Origin: Rhodopseudomonas pseudopalustris
GTDB lineage: Bacteria; Pseudomonadota; Alphaproteobacteria; Rhizobiales; Xanthobacteraceae
NCBI RefSeq assembly: GCF_900110435.1
Contig: NZ_FODT01000001.1
Span: 248,001-312,000, forward strand
Direction of reading: 5' to 3'
DNA: 64,000 nt
The notes beneath the pieces were generated by a model that worked only from the letters and a program-made list of their open reading frames with translations, was not told the DNA's origin and made no database searches. The position numbers and the translations under genes are program-made. Shown here one piece after another: positions 12,750-21,598 of the stretch. Each line of letters opens with the position of its first letter. Position 1 is the first letter of the stretch.

Positions 12750-14756
12750 TTACCGTGCCGTTCTTTCTCGCTTGGCTCGATTAGGGTGTGAGAATGGTGG
12801 CGCATGCTTTTCGCGAACCCACTGGAAAATATTGGTCGGATGTGCGACTAAATTTTCGGTCACGACGGGCATTTTGCAGACTAGCTCGTACATGGTTGAG
12901 ATTTCGGTTGCCTCGCAGTACCGCTCGGAAGTTTCCGTTTTCCCGCGATGTCCCAACAGATCGGCCCGAAGTTCATCTCGAACATTGCGTTTTTTCAAGA
13001 TGGCTCCAAACGCATGCCTGATTGCGTGCGACCCCAAGCCGTCTTCGGTGATACCTGCCGATAGTAGAACAGGTTTGAACAATTTGTAGAATCTACTTCC
13101 CAGTAAGGACTTCGTCGTTGGTGAAAACAAGTCTGGGAAGACGAGTTCATAGTCAAGCGATCTGATTAAAGCGACGTATCGCAGAAATCCAAGTCGAATT
13201 AGCTCAGGGTGAATCACGATATTACGTTTGGATGCCGCGTTCTTAATTCGCCGATACTTATTCTTCGCGATATGAAGATAAGGGTGCGCGCCGTTGGTTT
13301 CGATGACGTCATCCATTATCAAACCGCAGTATTCTTCCAGCCGCCCCCCACCATAGAATATCAACATCGGAATAAAATACAGAGCACCATGATAGACAAG
13401 GGAGTGTCCATCGGCGCCAAATTGGGAGAGTTTGTCCCAGCGGGCGCAGTTCACAAAAGGCGCCTGTTCAAAAAGCTTTTCGATTTGGCCGAGTGAAAAT
13501 TTTGTCCGCTCTTCCCGAGCGCGTGTCTCGGAGCTGTCGATAGCACGAAGCTTCGACAAACTGAGCCTAGGATCCATCTCGACCCCCTCGGCTACGGCGC
13601 AATCGAAGAGTTGATCGATGAAAGTCAAATGGCGGTTTAAAGTGCCAGCTTCGACACCGCGCATATTTTCCGGCTTCGACATCGCGATGACTCTCATCTC
13701 AGCGATGGACCGAAATTCGTCTTTGCTGCTTTTACCATGATGTTTATAGATTTCGGCTTCTAGAAAGCTCGTAAATGCGGCTAAGTCCTTTTGACGCACT
13801 AGGCTCATCTTCTCAACCGAGCGCTCTTCCAGCATAAACTTTTCCATTAGGGAGAAGATTTGCTCGGCTTGTTTCTTGCTTTTTATAGTCCACCGTCTCG
13901 CCTTCAGTCGTTTCTTGACCAGAATATCTGCAATCGATTCGAAGCGGTCGTCGACGTCATCAGGCTGGTTTCGCTCGACAACAGTTTCGAACGGCTGTTG
14001 TTGTTCAGATTCCGCCATTGCGGCGTGGGCAAACATCTCACGCTCGTCTTGGACGCGCTGAACCGGTTGGACTCGATCACGAAATATCTGCGCAACGAAA
14101 TCGTCCGCCTCGACGATATTTCCGCCGTACCGACGATCGGATTGCGCGAGCGCCATCCACATGCCGCGAAAATAGATATCTTGCGCTGTTGCCATATTCA
14201 TCGCGGTGGCTGGCGCTCCATGGGCGCCGACCAGATCTTGCAAAATATCAGGCCGCGTCGGCACCAAATTGTTCTTACGAAGCAGGGACAAGTGGTTGCG
14301 AATTGCCGCGATGTCCTGAAGGGTCATACCCTCGGCAGACATCTGCTGCTCATCTAGCGAACCCACGATTGCCGCCGAACCCTGCGAATGCAGCAGACGA
14401 TAGGTCCACGCGGCGCGACGATCGTCGCGCTTCGCCTGGTCTGCATCGAAGCTAGAACAAGATTTTCCGGCTGCAGCCAAGCGTTCCAGTTTGTCCAGAT
14501 GCGTCCTAACGACGTCGCGGAGCAATCCGTCAACCTGCTGGGAGGTGAGATGCAAGTCTGCCTGCTCGAACGCCGTCACGATCTCCTCCAGCTTCGCATC
14601 GAGAAGGACAGCAAGACGCCGGGCAAAGACCGTGTCCGCAGTCCCCAAACCTAGGAATAGGTGCCGTTTATGAAACCAGCTCTTTAGCGGGCGGGGAAGT
14701 CGGCGCCGCCAGTAGTACATGGCTTTTCTGCGAAGGAGGTGAGTTGCAGCTGACAC
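12750..14756 (-). CDS. Large tyrosine recombinase/integrase
   Basis: A 668-residue site-specific recombinase. The N-terminal part starts with a short basic module (LLRRKAMYYWRRRLPRPL) common in phage-like integrases of alphaproteobacteria, followed by a long helical region. A SAM-like core-binding domain spans roughly residues 280-400 and the catalytic domain follows. Catalytic residues are visible: Arg in GGGRLEEYCGL, the HxxR box HAIRHAFGAIL, and LLGHRGKTETSERY with the nucleophilic Tyr. It starts with GTG at 14756; an ATG 12 codons further in is an alternative. It lies about 100 bp from the 3' end of tRNA-Gln, the likely attachment site. Confidence 0.88.
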   Translation of the reverse strand: MSAATHLLRRKAMYYWRRRLPRPLKSWFHKRHLFLGLGTADTVFARRLAVLLDAKLEEIVTAFEQADLHLTSQQVDGLLRDVVRTHLDKLERLAAAGKSCSSFDADQAKRDDRRAAWTYRLLHSQGSAAIVGSLDEQQMSAEGMTLQDIAAIRNHLSLLRKNNLVPTRPDILQDLVGAHGAPATAMNMATAQDIYFRGMWMALAQSDRRYGGNIVEADDFVAQIFRDRVQPVQRVQDEREMFAHAAMAESEQQQPFETVVERNQPDDVDDRFESIADILVKKRLKARRWTIKSKKQAEQIFSLMEKFMLEERSVEKMSLVRQKDLAAFTSFLEAEIYKHHGKSSKDEFRSIAEMRVIAMSKPENMRGVEAGTLNRHLTFIDQLFDCAVAEGVEMDPRLSLSKLRAIDSSETRAREERTKFSLGQIEKLFEQAPFVNCARWDKLSQFGADGHSLVYHGALYFIPMLIFYGGGRLEEYCGLIMDDVIETNGAHPYLHIAKNKYRRIKNAASKRNIVIHPELIRLGFLRYVALIRSLDYELVFPDLFSPTTKSLLGSRFYKLFKPVLLSAGITEDGLGSHAIRHAFGAILKKRNVRDELRADLLGHRGKTETSERYCEATEISTMYELVCKMPVVTENLVAHPTNIFQWVREKHAPPFSHPNRAKRERTAR

Positions 14757-14854
14757 GTTTGCCCCACTGTGAAGCAGTCATGTGTCGCAGCGCTGTGAAC
14801 CAGCGCCCCAGCTTGGAACGATATGCAAGCGTTTTCAGCGGCTTGCGGACTGCC

Positions 14855-14929
14855 TGGCTGGGGCGGGAGGGATCGAACCTCCGCATGGGGGAATCAAAAT
14901 CCCCTGCCTTACCGCTTGGCTACGCCCCA
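14855..14929 (-). tRNA. tRNA-Gln (UUG)
   Basis: On the minus strand the sequence folds as a cloverleaf: acceptor 5' arm TGGGGCG pairs with CGCCCCA near the 3' end. The D-loop contains AGCCAAGCGGTAAGGC, the anticodon loop ATTTTGATT gives anticodon UUG, and the T-arm contains GGTTCGATCCC. The 3' CCA is encoded (14855-14857). The 3' end faces the recombinase gene, so it is the presumed integration target. Confidence 0.95.
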
Positions 14930-15137
14930 TCGGCAGGACCGGCCACGCAAAGGCGGCCGCTCGGCGGAATCGCTGTCGACCCCGTCGGTCTATAGAGACG
15001 GCGGCCGGTTTTCAACCGCTGAAGGCCCTCGCGGAGGCGCGAAAGTCCGGGCAAGGGGGCGGCCGTGACGAAAGGTTGAGGGCGGCGGGTTTTCATGGAA
15101 GAAGGCTGGCCAATTCTCCGTCAGCCGGGATCATGCC

Positions 15138-16919
15138 ATGACTTATCGCGCTCCGATCGAAGATATCCTGCTCTCCCTCAATCACGGCGCCGGCCTGCAG
15201 GCTGCCGTGGCGGCCGGGCATCTGGGCGACTATGACAGCGAGATCACCGCTCAGGTGCTCGAAGAGGCCGGCAAGTTCGCCAGCGATATTCTGGCGCCGC
15301 TGAACCGGATCGGCGACAAGCACGGCATCAAGCTCGAGCACAACAAGGTCACCACCGCGCCGGGCTGGCCGGACGCCTATCAGCGCTGGATCGCGGCGGG
15401 CTGGAACGCCGTGTCGGGACCGGAGCAATTCGGCGGCCAGGGTCTGCCGAGCGCGGTCAACGCGGTGTGCACCGAAATCTGGGCGTCGTCGAACATGGCG
15501 TTCGGGCTGTGCCCGCTGCTGACGCTCTCGGCCATCGACGCGCTGCATGCGCACGGCAGCGACGCGCTGAAGAACATCTATCTCGGCAAGCTGGTGTCGG
15601 GCGAATGGACCGGCACGATGCAACTGACCGAGCCGCAGGCCGGCTCCGACGTCGGCGCGCTGCGGACCCGCGCCGAGCGCGCCGCCGACGGCAGCTACAA
15701 GATCTTCGGCAGCAAGATCTTCATTACTTACGGCGACCACGACATGACCGACAACATCGTGCATTTCGTGCTCGCGCGATTGCCCGATGCGCCCGCTGGC
15801 ACCAAGGGCATTTCGCTGTTTCTGATTCCGAAATTCCTGGTGAACGCCGACGGCTCGCTGGGCGCGCGCAACGACATCTTCCCGAGCGGCGTCGAGCACA
15901 AGCTCGGCATCCACGCCTCGCCGACCTGCACGATGACAATGGGCGATCACGGCGGCGCGATCGGCTATCTGATCGGCGAAGAAAATCGCGGCATGCAGTG
16001 CATGTTCACTATGATGAATCAGGCCCGTCTCGGCGTCGCTCTCGAAGGCGTCGGCATCGCCGATCGCGCCTATCAGCAGGCTCTGGCCTACGCGCAGGAG
16101 CGCAAGCAGGGCCGCGCCATCGGCAGCACCAGCACAGGCTCCGATCCGATCCTCAAGCATCCCGACGTCAAGCGGACGCTGCTGCTGATGCGCGCGCTGA
16201 CCGGCGCGGCGCGGACGATCTGCTATTCGACGGCGGTCGCGCTCGATGTCGCCGCGCGCAGCGACGATCCGAAGATCAAGGCCGACGCCGCCGCGCGCGC
16301 CGCGCTGCTGACGCCGATCGCGAAGGCGTTCTCCACCGACATCGGCACCGAGGTCGCCTCGTTCGGCGTGCAGATCCACGGCGGCATGGGCTTCATCGAG
16401 GAAACCGGCGCAGCGCAGCATTATCGCGACGCCCGCATCGCGCCGATCTACGAAGGCACCAACGGCATCCAGTCGATCGACCTCGTCACCCGCAAGCTCG
16501 GCGTCAATGGCGGCGCGTCGGTGTGGGCGCTGCTCGACGAATTGTCGGTGATCGTCAAGAACGTCGAAGCCTGCAACGATCCGGCGTTCGGCGCGACCGG
16601 GCCGCGTCTGCGCGATGCGCTCGAGGCGCTGACCCGCGCCAGCAAGTACTTGCTGGAGAAGCTCGGCTCCTCGACCAATGAGGCTCTGGCGGGCGCGACG
16701 CCGTATCTGCGGCTGTTCGGATCGACGCTCGGCGGCTGTGCGCTGGCGGCGGAAGCCTTGGCGGCGCGCGATCTCGACAATGTCGGCGATCCGGCGCGCT
16801 ATGTGACGCTGGCGCGATTCTTCGCCGAGAACGTCGCGGTGCAGGCGGGAGCGCTGGAGCGCAGCGTGGTCGACAGCGCCGGGGCGCTGGCCTCCGCCGA
16901 TGCGGTGCTGACCGCCTGA
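15138..16919 (+). CDS. Acyl-CoA dehydrogenase, long DmdC-like subfamily
   Basis: A 593-residue FAD-dependent acyl-CoA dehydrogenase. It has the N-terminal extension ILLSLNHGAG, the FAD-binding signature MQLTEPQAGSDVGALRTRA (about residues 160-180), and the second signature ending in YEGTNGIQSIDL, where Glu is the likely catalytic base. The C-terminal helical extra domain is typical of the ~590-residue subgroup that includes methylthiopropionyl-CoA dehydrogenase DmdC and related enzymes. The start at 15138 follows the tRNA by 200 bp. The next gene is an enoyl-CoA hydratase on the same strand, which suggests joint use in fatty-acid or short branched acyl-CoA oxidation. Substrate not determinable. 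Confidence 0.9.
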   Translation: MTYRAPIEDILLSLNHGAGLQAAVAAGHLGDYDSEITAQVLEEAGKFASDILAPLNRIGDKHGIKLEHNKVTTAPGWPDAYQRWIAAGWNAVSGPEQFGGQGLPSAVNAVCTEIWASSNMAFGLCPLLTLSAIDALHAHGSDALKNIYLGKLVSGEWTGTMQLTEPQAGSDVGALRTRAERAADGSYKIFGSKIFITYGDHDMTDNIVHFVLARLPDAPAGTKGISLFLIPKFLVNADGSLGARNDIFPSGVEHKLGIHASPTCTMTMGDHGGAIGYLIGEENRGMQCMFTMMNQARLGVALEGVGIADRAYQQALAYAQERKQGRAIGSTSTGSDPILKHPDVKRTLLLMRALTGAARTICYSTAVALDVAARSDDPKIKADAAARAALLTPIAKAFSTDIGTEVASFGVQIHGGMGFIEETGAAQHYRDARIAPIYEGTNGIQSIDLVTRKLGVNGGASVWALLDELSVIVKNVEACNDPAFGATGPRLRDALEALTRASKYLLEKLGSSTNEALAGATPYLRLFGSTLGGCALAAEALAARDLDNVGDPARYVTLARFFAENVAVQAGALERSVVDSAGALASADAVLTA

Positions 16920-17114
16920 CGGCCCGCCAAAGCCCTGCGGCCAACCCGAGGCGCCGACGGCAGGATTGTGGCGGCGTTTCGCCGCTGCCCGCAACCGGTT
17001 GAAAAACAGCCTGTTTTACGGAAGTCGGAGTCTGACCTCGCGGCGCCTCATGGTAGAGTGCCGCGAGGACGTCACGGCCGCAACGGTCGCGCGCCGGGTT
17101 TCGGGGGGAATGCC

Positions 17115-17876
17115 ATGTCGGAGCACTTGATCGTCACCGATGAAGACGCCACGCGCGTGATCACGATGCGGCGGCCGGAGAAGAAGAACGCGCTGACGCA
17201 GGAGATGTATCGCGACATGAGCGCGGCGATCGACACCGCGCAGAACAATCCCGACATCCGCTGCCTGATCATCACCGGCAGCTCCGGCGTGTTCACCGCC
17301 GGCAACGACCTCGACGATTTCCTGAAAGCCGGCACCGACACCAGCGGCGCGGCGCGCGCCAGCAACGCCACCAAGTTTCTGTACTCGCTGGCGCACAATG
17401 TGAAGCCGATCATCGCCGCGGTCGACGGCATCGCGATCGGCATCGGCACCACGCTGCTGTTTCACTGCGACTACGTGCTGGCCTCGACCACGGCGACGTT
17501 CTCGACGCCGTTCATTCAGCTCGGGCTGGTGCCGGAGGGCGCGTCCAGCCTGCTGGCGCCGCGCACGATGGGCACCCACCGCGCCTTCAGCATGCTGGTG
17601 ATGGGCCACAAGGTCTCGGCCGAACAGGCCCGCGAAGCCGGTTTCGTCAATGTCGTGGTCGCGCCCGGCCACACCGAGGCCGAAGCCAGGAAAGCCGCCC
17701 GCGAAATCTGCGCGCTGCCGGCCGAAGCCGTCGCGATCTCCCGCAAGCTGATCAGGCCCGCGCCCGAAGACCTCACCCGAAGGATCGATCAGGAAAGCCA
17801 TTTGTTCGGCGAGCGGATGAAATCGCAGGAAGCGATCAGCGCCTTCATGCGGTTCTTCCAGCGGAAGAAGGCGTAG
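17115..17876 (+). CDS. Enoyl-CoA hydratase/isomerase family protein
   Basis: A 253-residue crotonase-fold protein. The chosen ATG at 17115 is preceded by a GGGGGG run and gives the canonical N-terminus ([21 protein letters not shown]). The oxyanion-hole segments are [12 protein letters not shown] and [18 protein letters not shown]. The Glu expected in the classical hydratase active site appears in [11 protein letters not shown]. It probably acts with the acyl-CoA dehydrogenase 195 bp upstream in beta-oxidation. Hydratase and isomerase activity cannot be separated here. Confidence 0.88.
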   Translation: MSEHLIVTDEDATRVITMRRPEKKNALTQEMYRDMSAAIDTAQNNPDIRCLIITGSSGVFTAGNDLDDFLKAGTDTSGAARASNATKFLYSLAHNVKPIIAAVDGIAIGIGTTLLFHCDYVLASTTATFSTPFIQLGLVPEGASSLLAPRTMGTHRAFSMLVMGHKVSAEQAREAGFVNVVVAPGHTEAEARKAAREICALPAEAVAISRKLIRPAPEDLTRRIDQESHLFGERMKSQEAISAFMRFFQRKKA

Positions 17877-17915
17877 CCGAATTATCGCTTAGCGCCGACA
17901 GCGAAAGGCGGGACG

Positions 17916-20900
17916 TCACCACGCGTATCGCACCACGCCCTTGCCGGCGTAGCTCTGCGTGACGTTGGAGAACTCGCCTTCGAAGGCGCCGGCGACGGAC
18001 CAGCCGTTCAGCCATTTGGTTTCCGCGGATGCGGTGACGCGTGCGGCGTCGCGGGCCTGCGCGGCGCCGTTGACCAGGAAGGATGCGCCCGGCAGCACCT
18101 GGAAGGTCGCCAGCGCCGAGCGATCGGTGTTGAAGTCGTGCGCCCAGGCGGCGCGACCGCGTAGCGTCAGGGTCGCATCGGTCAGCGCGAAGGAAATGTC
18201 GGAGCGCAGCCCCAGCTCGCTGCGCGTAGCGGTGGCGACCTTGGCGCCGTAGCTCAACGCAAAGGTGTCGACGCCGGCCAGGACCTGCTCCGCATAGGCC
18301 GGCAGCTCGAACGCCGTGACCTGGATGGCGGCGTAGGGCGTCAACCCGACGCCGCCGAACAGCGGCGCGACGATGCGATTGCCGCCCTCGATCCGTCCGG
18401 AAAATGCATTGGCGTTGAAATGCGCGCGGAACTGATTCAATCCGGCGATGCCGACCATGCGATCGGTGGTGATGTCCTGCCAGCCATAGGCTGCGGCCGC
18501 CGTCAGATAGGTCGCGCCCACGGTGTGACGAACAAAGCCGCCGGCCTGAAACAGATCCGAGTTGCCCGCGCCCAGCGCATTGGCGAGACCGAAATTGGTG
18601 CCGCCGCCCGCCAGCGCGAAGCCGGCCACGGTGTACGGTGACAGCCAGTAATCAGCCCCCACCGCCGTTCCATAAATGCGGCTGGTCGCCGTGCTGCTCC
18701 CGAGCGTGGCGTTGCCGTCGGTGGTCTGCGAGCCGCCAAAGCCGGCGGCCCAGACGTTCCAGCGGGGTTCCGGCGGCGCGCGCCAACTCGCCTTGGTGAT
18801 CATCGCATAGGCATCGCGCGCGGGGCCTCGTCCGGCCGCGGCGTCGGCGAAGTGCGACGCGCCGCCCGGCATGTCGGGCGTACGTCCCGCCGAGAACGGA
18901 TCGGTCAGCAATCCCAAGAACAGGTCCATGGCGTCGAAGGTGGTTTGCTGCGTCGCCGTGGCAACCTCGCCCGCCACCATGCCGAGCCCGGTCGGCGTCA
19001 ACGCGCCGAACACGATCGGAATCCGTCCGACCCGGGCGAAGTAATCGCTCAGCGCGTTGGCGGTCCGGGTCTGGTTGACGTTGAGGCCGCTGTTGATCGG
19101 CAGCGGCGCCGGGGCGGGTGCGGGGGTGGGTGCAGGGCCAGGTGTAGGTGTAGGTGTAGGTGTAGGAGTGGGCGTTGGCGTGGGTGTCGGTGTCAGATCG
19201 AGCACCAAATTGAGATAGGCGTTGTGAAGGTCATAGCCGAGGCTGGACTTGAAGCCCGACGGCAGATTGCTCATCGCAAGCGTGCTGAAACTGCCGACGA
19301 TGCCGCCCGCGGCATTGACGATGGTGTACTGCCGCTCGACATAGCCTCCGCCCGTGAAGATCGCGTTCACCGTGGCGCCCCCGAGCGTCGCGGTGCCGGT
19401 GACGTTGGTGCGATCGGCGGCCGACGGCGAGACGTCGACGGCATAGAAGCCGCCGGCGCCGAAGGTCAGATTGCCCGAGACCGTGATGGTCCCGACCGAA
19501 TTGCCGGGGGCGAGCGTGCCGCCATTGGCCACGGTCACCGCGCCCACGGTCCCCACGCCGGCAAGGGTGCCGCCATTGTTCACGGTCATGGTCGCATTCG
19601 CCATCGCGGCGTTCACCGCGAGAGTGCCGGCATTCACCGCCCAGGGCATCGCCTCGCTGGTGTTGCCGGTCAGCGACCAGACGCTCACGCCGGTTTTCTC
19701 GAACACGCCGAAATTCTGATACTGAGCGGCGGCGCCGATCTGCGCGACGTCGAAGCTGGCATTGCCGGCGCCGCCGAGCCGCAGCGTGTCGGCGCCGCCG
19801 AAGGCCACGACGTTCCCGATGATGTGCGAGCCGGCCTGCAGCTCGAGGATATTGATCCCGCCGGCAAAGGTGATCGCGTTGGCGCGAGTTACGCCATCGC
19901 CGGAGAGGCCCCCGCTGATTGTGCCGGCATTGATAATTGTACTTCCGGCAGCAAGATAGACGCCAACACCTCCAGCACCGGAGGTGACGCCGCCATTGCC
20001 ACCGTTGCCGCCAGTGATGACCGCGTTTGCAGTGAATATGCCCGTACTTCCGGCCGCGATATAGATACCAGCGCCGCCAGCGCCGCCGTTCGCACCGGTG
20101 CCGCCTTGGCCACCACTTACGACCGCGTTTGCGGTGAATGAGGCGCCACCGGAGTGGTGCAGGCCGATGCCGCCCGTTCCGCCGTCTCCCCAGAGAAAGC
20201 CCAGTCCGCCGTTTCCGCCGTTTCCGCCGGTCACCGTAGAAGTCAGCGTGCCTCCGCCGCCGCCGGTGACAACGGCGCCATACCCGCCGGCGCCACCGCC
20301 GCCGCCATCGCCGTAGGAAGAAACGTTGGTCCCAACTCCCCCGTTGCCGCCATTTCCGCCGATTGAGAGGACTACCGGTAACGTCGCGCCCACGTACCCG
20401 TGAGCGCCGCCTCCGCCTCCGCCTCCGCCCGCCTGACCACCGGATGGGGTGCCATTGCCTCCGACCTGCCCAGCGGAGCCGGCCGCGACACCTCCCGCGC
20501 CTCCAAGACCCGCGACGCCTGTCCAGGCGTCGCCGTTACCGCCTGCTCCACCCGTAGCGCCCGCGCCACCACCGCCACCGCTGCCGCCTCCGGGGGCGAC
20601 TGGCGCATTGCCACCAAGACCGCCAATGCCCGGGGCGCTATCGCCCCCCCCAACACCGCCGTATGCATAGCCAGCGCTGCCAGCCCCACCATCGGCAAGC
20701 GCCGAGGTCGCGGCGAGTGAACTCAGGAGAATGATTCCGGGAAGCCCCGCCGCGACGGAGATCGAAAAGCCGACAAGCGCTGTTGTCCCGAGCACGACGC
20801 GGCGGATGCGCTTGCCGGAAGGAACGTCGGCATCCGATCCGCAAGGGGCCGCCAACCGCCTGATCGTCCGATCATCCGCTCTGAACGTCATTCCACCCCC

Positions 20901-20936
20901 CGCAACGCGGCTGCCGGAATCAGAACCGCCATTCAC
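17916..20936 (-). CDS. Gly-rich (PGRS-like) autotransporter
   Basis: A 1006-residue type Va secreted protein. The N-terminus has a long charged leader followed by a hydrophobic signal core and a cleavage region LAATSALA-DGG near residue 82. Residues about 83-340 are an extreme Gly-Ala repeat region (GGxGG units), resembling mycobacterial PE_PGRS passengers. A beta-helical, PATR-type segment follows (VNNGGTLAGVGTVGAVTVAN and ANGGTLAPGNSVGTI). Next come a (TP)n then AP-rich linker at about 580-620 and a C-terminal autotransporter beta-barrel (WNVWAAGFGG to GVVRYAW) ending in an aromatic residue, as the BAM complex requires. It stands alone and convergent with the enoyl-CoA hydratase gene. Function unknown; adhesion is typical. 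Confidence 0.87.
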   Translation of the reverse strand: MNGGSDSGSRVAGGGMTFRADDRTIRRLAAPCGSDADVPSGKRIRRVVLGTTALVGFSISVAAGLPGIILLSSLAATSALADGGAGSAGYAYGGVGGGDSAPGIGGLGGNAPVAPGGGSGGGGGAGATGGAGGNGDAWTGVAGLGGAGGVAAGSAGQVGGNGTPSGGQAGGGGGGGGAHGYVGATLPVVLSIGGNGGNGGVGTNVSSYGDGGGGGAGGYGAVVTGGGGGTLTSTVTGGNGGNGGLGFLWGDGGTGGIGLHHSGGASFTANAVVSGGQGGTGANGGAGGAGIYIAAGSTGIFTANAVITGGNGGNGGVTSGAGGVGVYLAAGSTIINAGTISGGLSGDGVTRANAITFAGGINILELQAGSHIIGNVVAFGGADTLRLGGAGNASFDVAQIGAAAQYQNFGVFEKTGVSVWSLTGNTSEAMPWAVNAGTLAVNAAMANATMTVNNGGTLAGVGTVGAVTVANGGTLAPGNSVGTITVSGNLTFGAGGFYAVDVSPSAADRTNVTGTATLGGATVNAIFTGGGYVERQYTIVNAAGGIVGSFSTLAMSNLPSGFKSSLGYDLHNAYLNLVLDLTPTPTPTPTPTPTPTPTPGPAPTPAPAPAPLPINSGLNVNQTRTANALSDYFARVGRIPIVFGALTPTGLGMVAGEVATATQQTTFDAMDLFLGLLTDPFSAGRTPDMPGGASHFADAAAGRGPARDAYAMITKASWRAPPEPRWNVWAAGFGGSQTTDGNATLGSSTATSRIYGTAVGADYWLSPYTVAGFALAGGGTNFGLANALGAGNSDLFQAGGFVRHTVGATYLTAAAAYGWQDITTDRMVGIAGLNQFRAHFNANAFSGRIEGGNRIVAPLFGGVGLTPYAAIQVTAFELPAYAEQVLAGVDTFALSYGAKVATATRSELGLRSDISFALTDATLTLRGRAAWAHDFNTDRSALATFQVLPGASFLVNGAAQARDAARVTASAETKWLNGWSVAGAFEGEFSNVTQSYAGKGVVRYAW
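19092..19196 (-). repeat. Low-complexity Thr-Pro/Ala-Pro coding repeat
   Basis: Short GGTGTA/GGTGTC-type hexamers (plus-strand view) repeat here and encode the TPTPTP then APAPAP linker of the autotransporter. Such hexameric runs are prone to slip-strand length change, always in units of two residues, so linker length may vary between strains without breaking the frame. Confidence 0.7.
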
Positions 20937-21598
20937 TGAAACGATTCATAGAGCATCGAGATGGCGAGAAAAATCGCCGCGTCGCGTGACTGGTAACCCT
21001 ACGTAGTCCGGCTTCTCTTCGTAGTGATTTGCAATTGCACGATGTGCTCTTTTGACGCCCGAAGGCATCGCGGCGGCGCGCTCATTCGAGCCGATCGGGC
21101 AAGCGGATTCGTCGTGCTACTTCATCTTCGCCGGCGCGAAGTTCTGATCACTGATCGGATTTGCCGTCGGCGTCTGCGTGAGCAGATCAGCCCGATCTCA
21201 GATTTCGACTCGAAACGCGACCTGTCGAAACAGCCGCCTTGGCACTGATCATCGGATGCGACTGTCGTATCGGCATTGCCCGGCGCTGTCTGAACACACA
21301 GCGTATATGACCGATACAGGCGTGCGGAGTAATTCCGAAGAGGACTTCATCTCGGTATTGACTAGTATAACGCCTAGTGAGTGCAGAAGATTGAAGAGAC
21401 ACGCCTCTCCTTAATCCCCCAGCAACATTCACACTTCAAACCGGATTCACAAAGCGCGAATATTCGGCTTGGAGAGTTGAAGCTCGCCACTTTCGTTCGC
21501 GGCCACTCCCACCAGCAGACTTACGCAAAACTCAAGCCAACCCACGTCCGACGATGTTCGGGCGATTGCGATCGTTCGCGCCCTGAGGAAAGAACATA
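20937..21598. other. Intergenic region between autotransporter and chemoreceptor
   Basis: A 662 bp region between two divergent genes. It holds a decayed copy of a cytochrome gene tail (21117-21186). No other gene is supported. Promoters of both flanking genes should lie here, but I could not place convincing -35/-10 boxes. The sequence near 21270-21600 is less GC-rich than its surroundings. Confidence 0.5.
21117..21186 (-). pseudogene. Fragment of a c-type cytochrome gene 3' end
   Basis: On the minus strand this reads TQTPTANPISDQNFAPAKMK then TAG. It is nearly identical to the last 20 residues of the cytochrome at 24087-24575 (LQTPTVNPISDQNFAPAKKK). DNA similarity is also strong and stops abruptly near 21186. 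Only the 3' end remains, so it is a leftover of a duplicate or of a rearranged allele about 3 kb from the intact gene. Confidence 0.75.

Noticed and set aside
20300-20700. Pro-rich proteins on the plus strand opposite the autotransporter
   Set aside because: They are the antisense of the Gly-rich repeat (GGN reads CCN on the other strand) and have no independent support.
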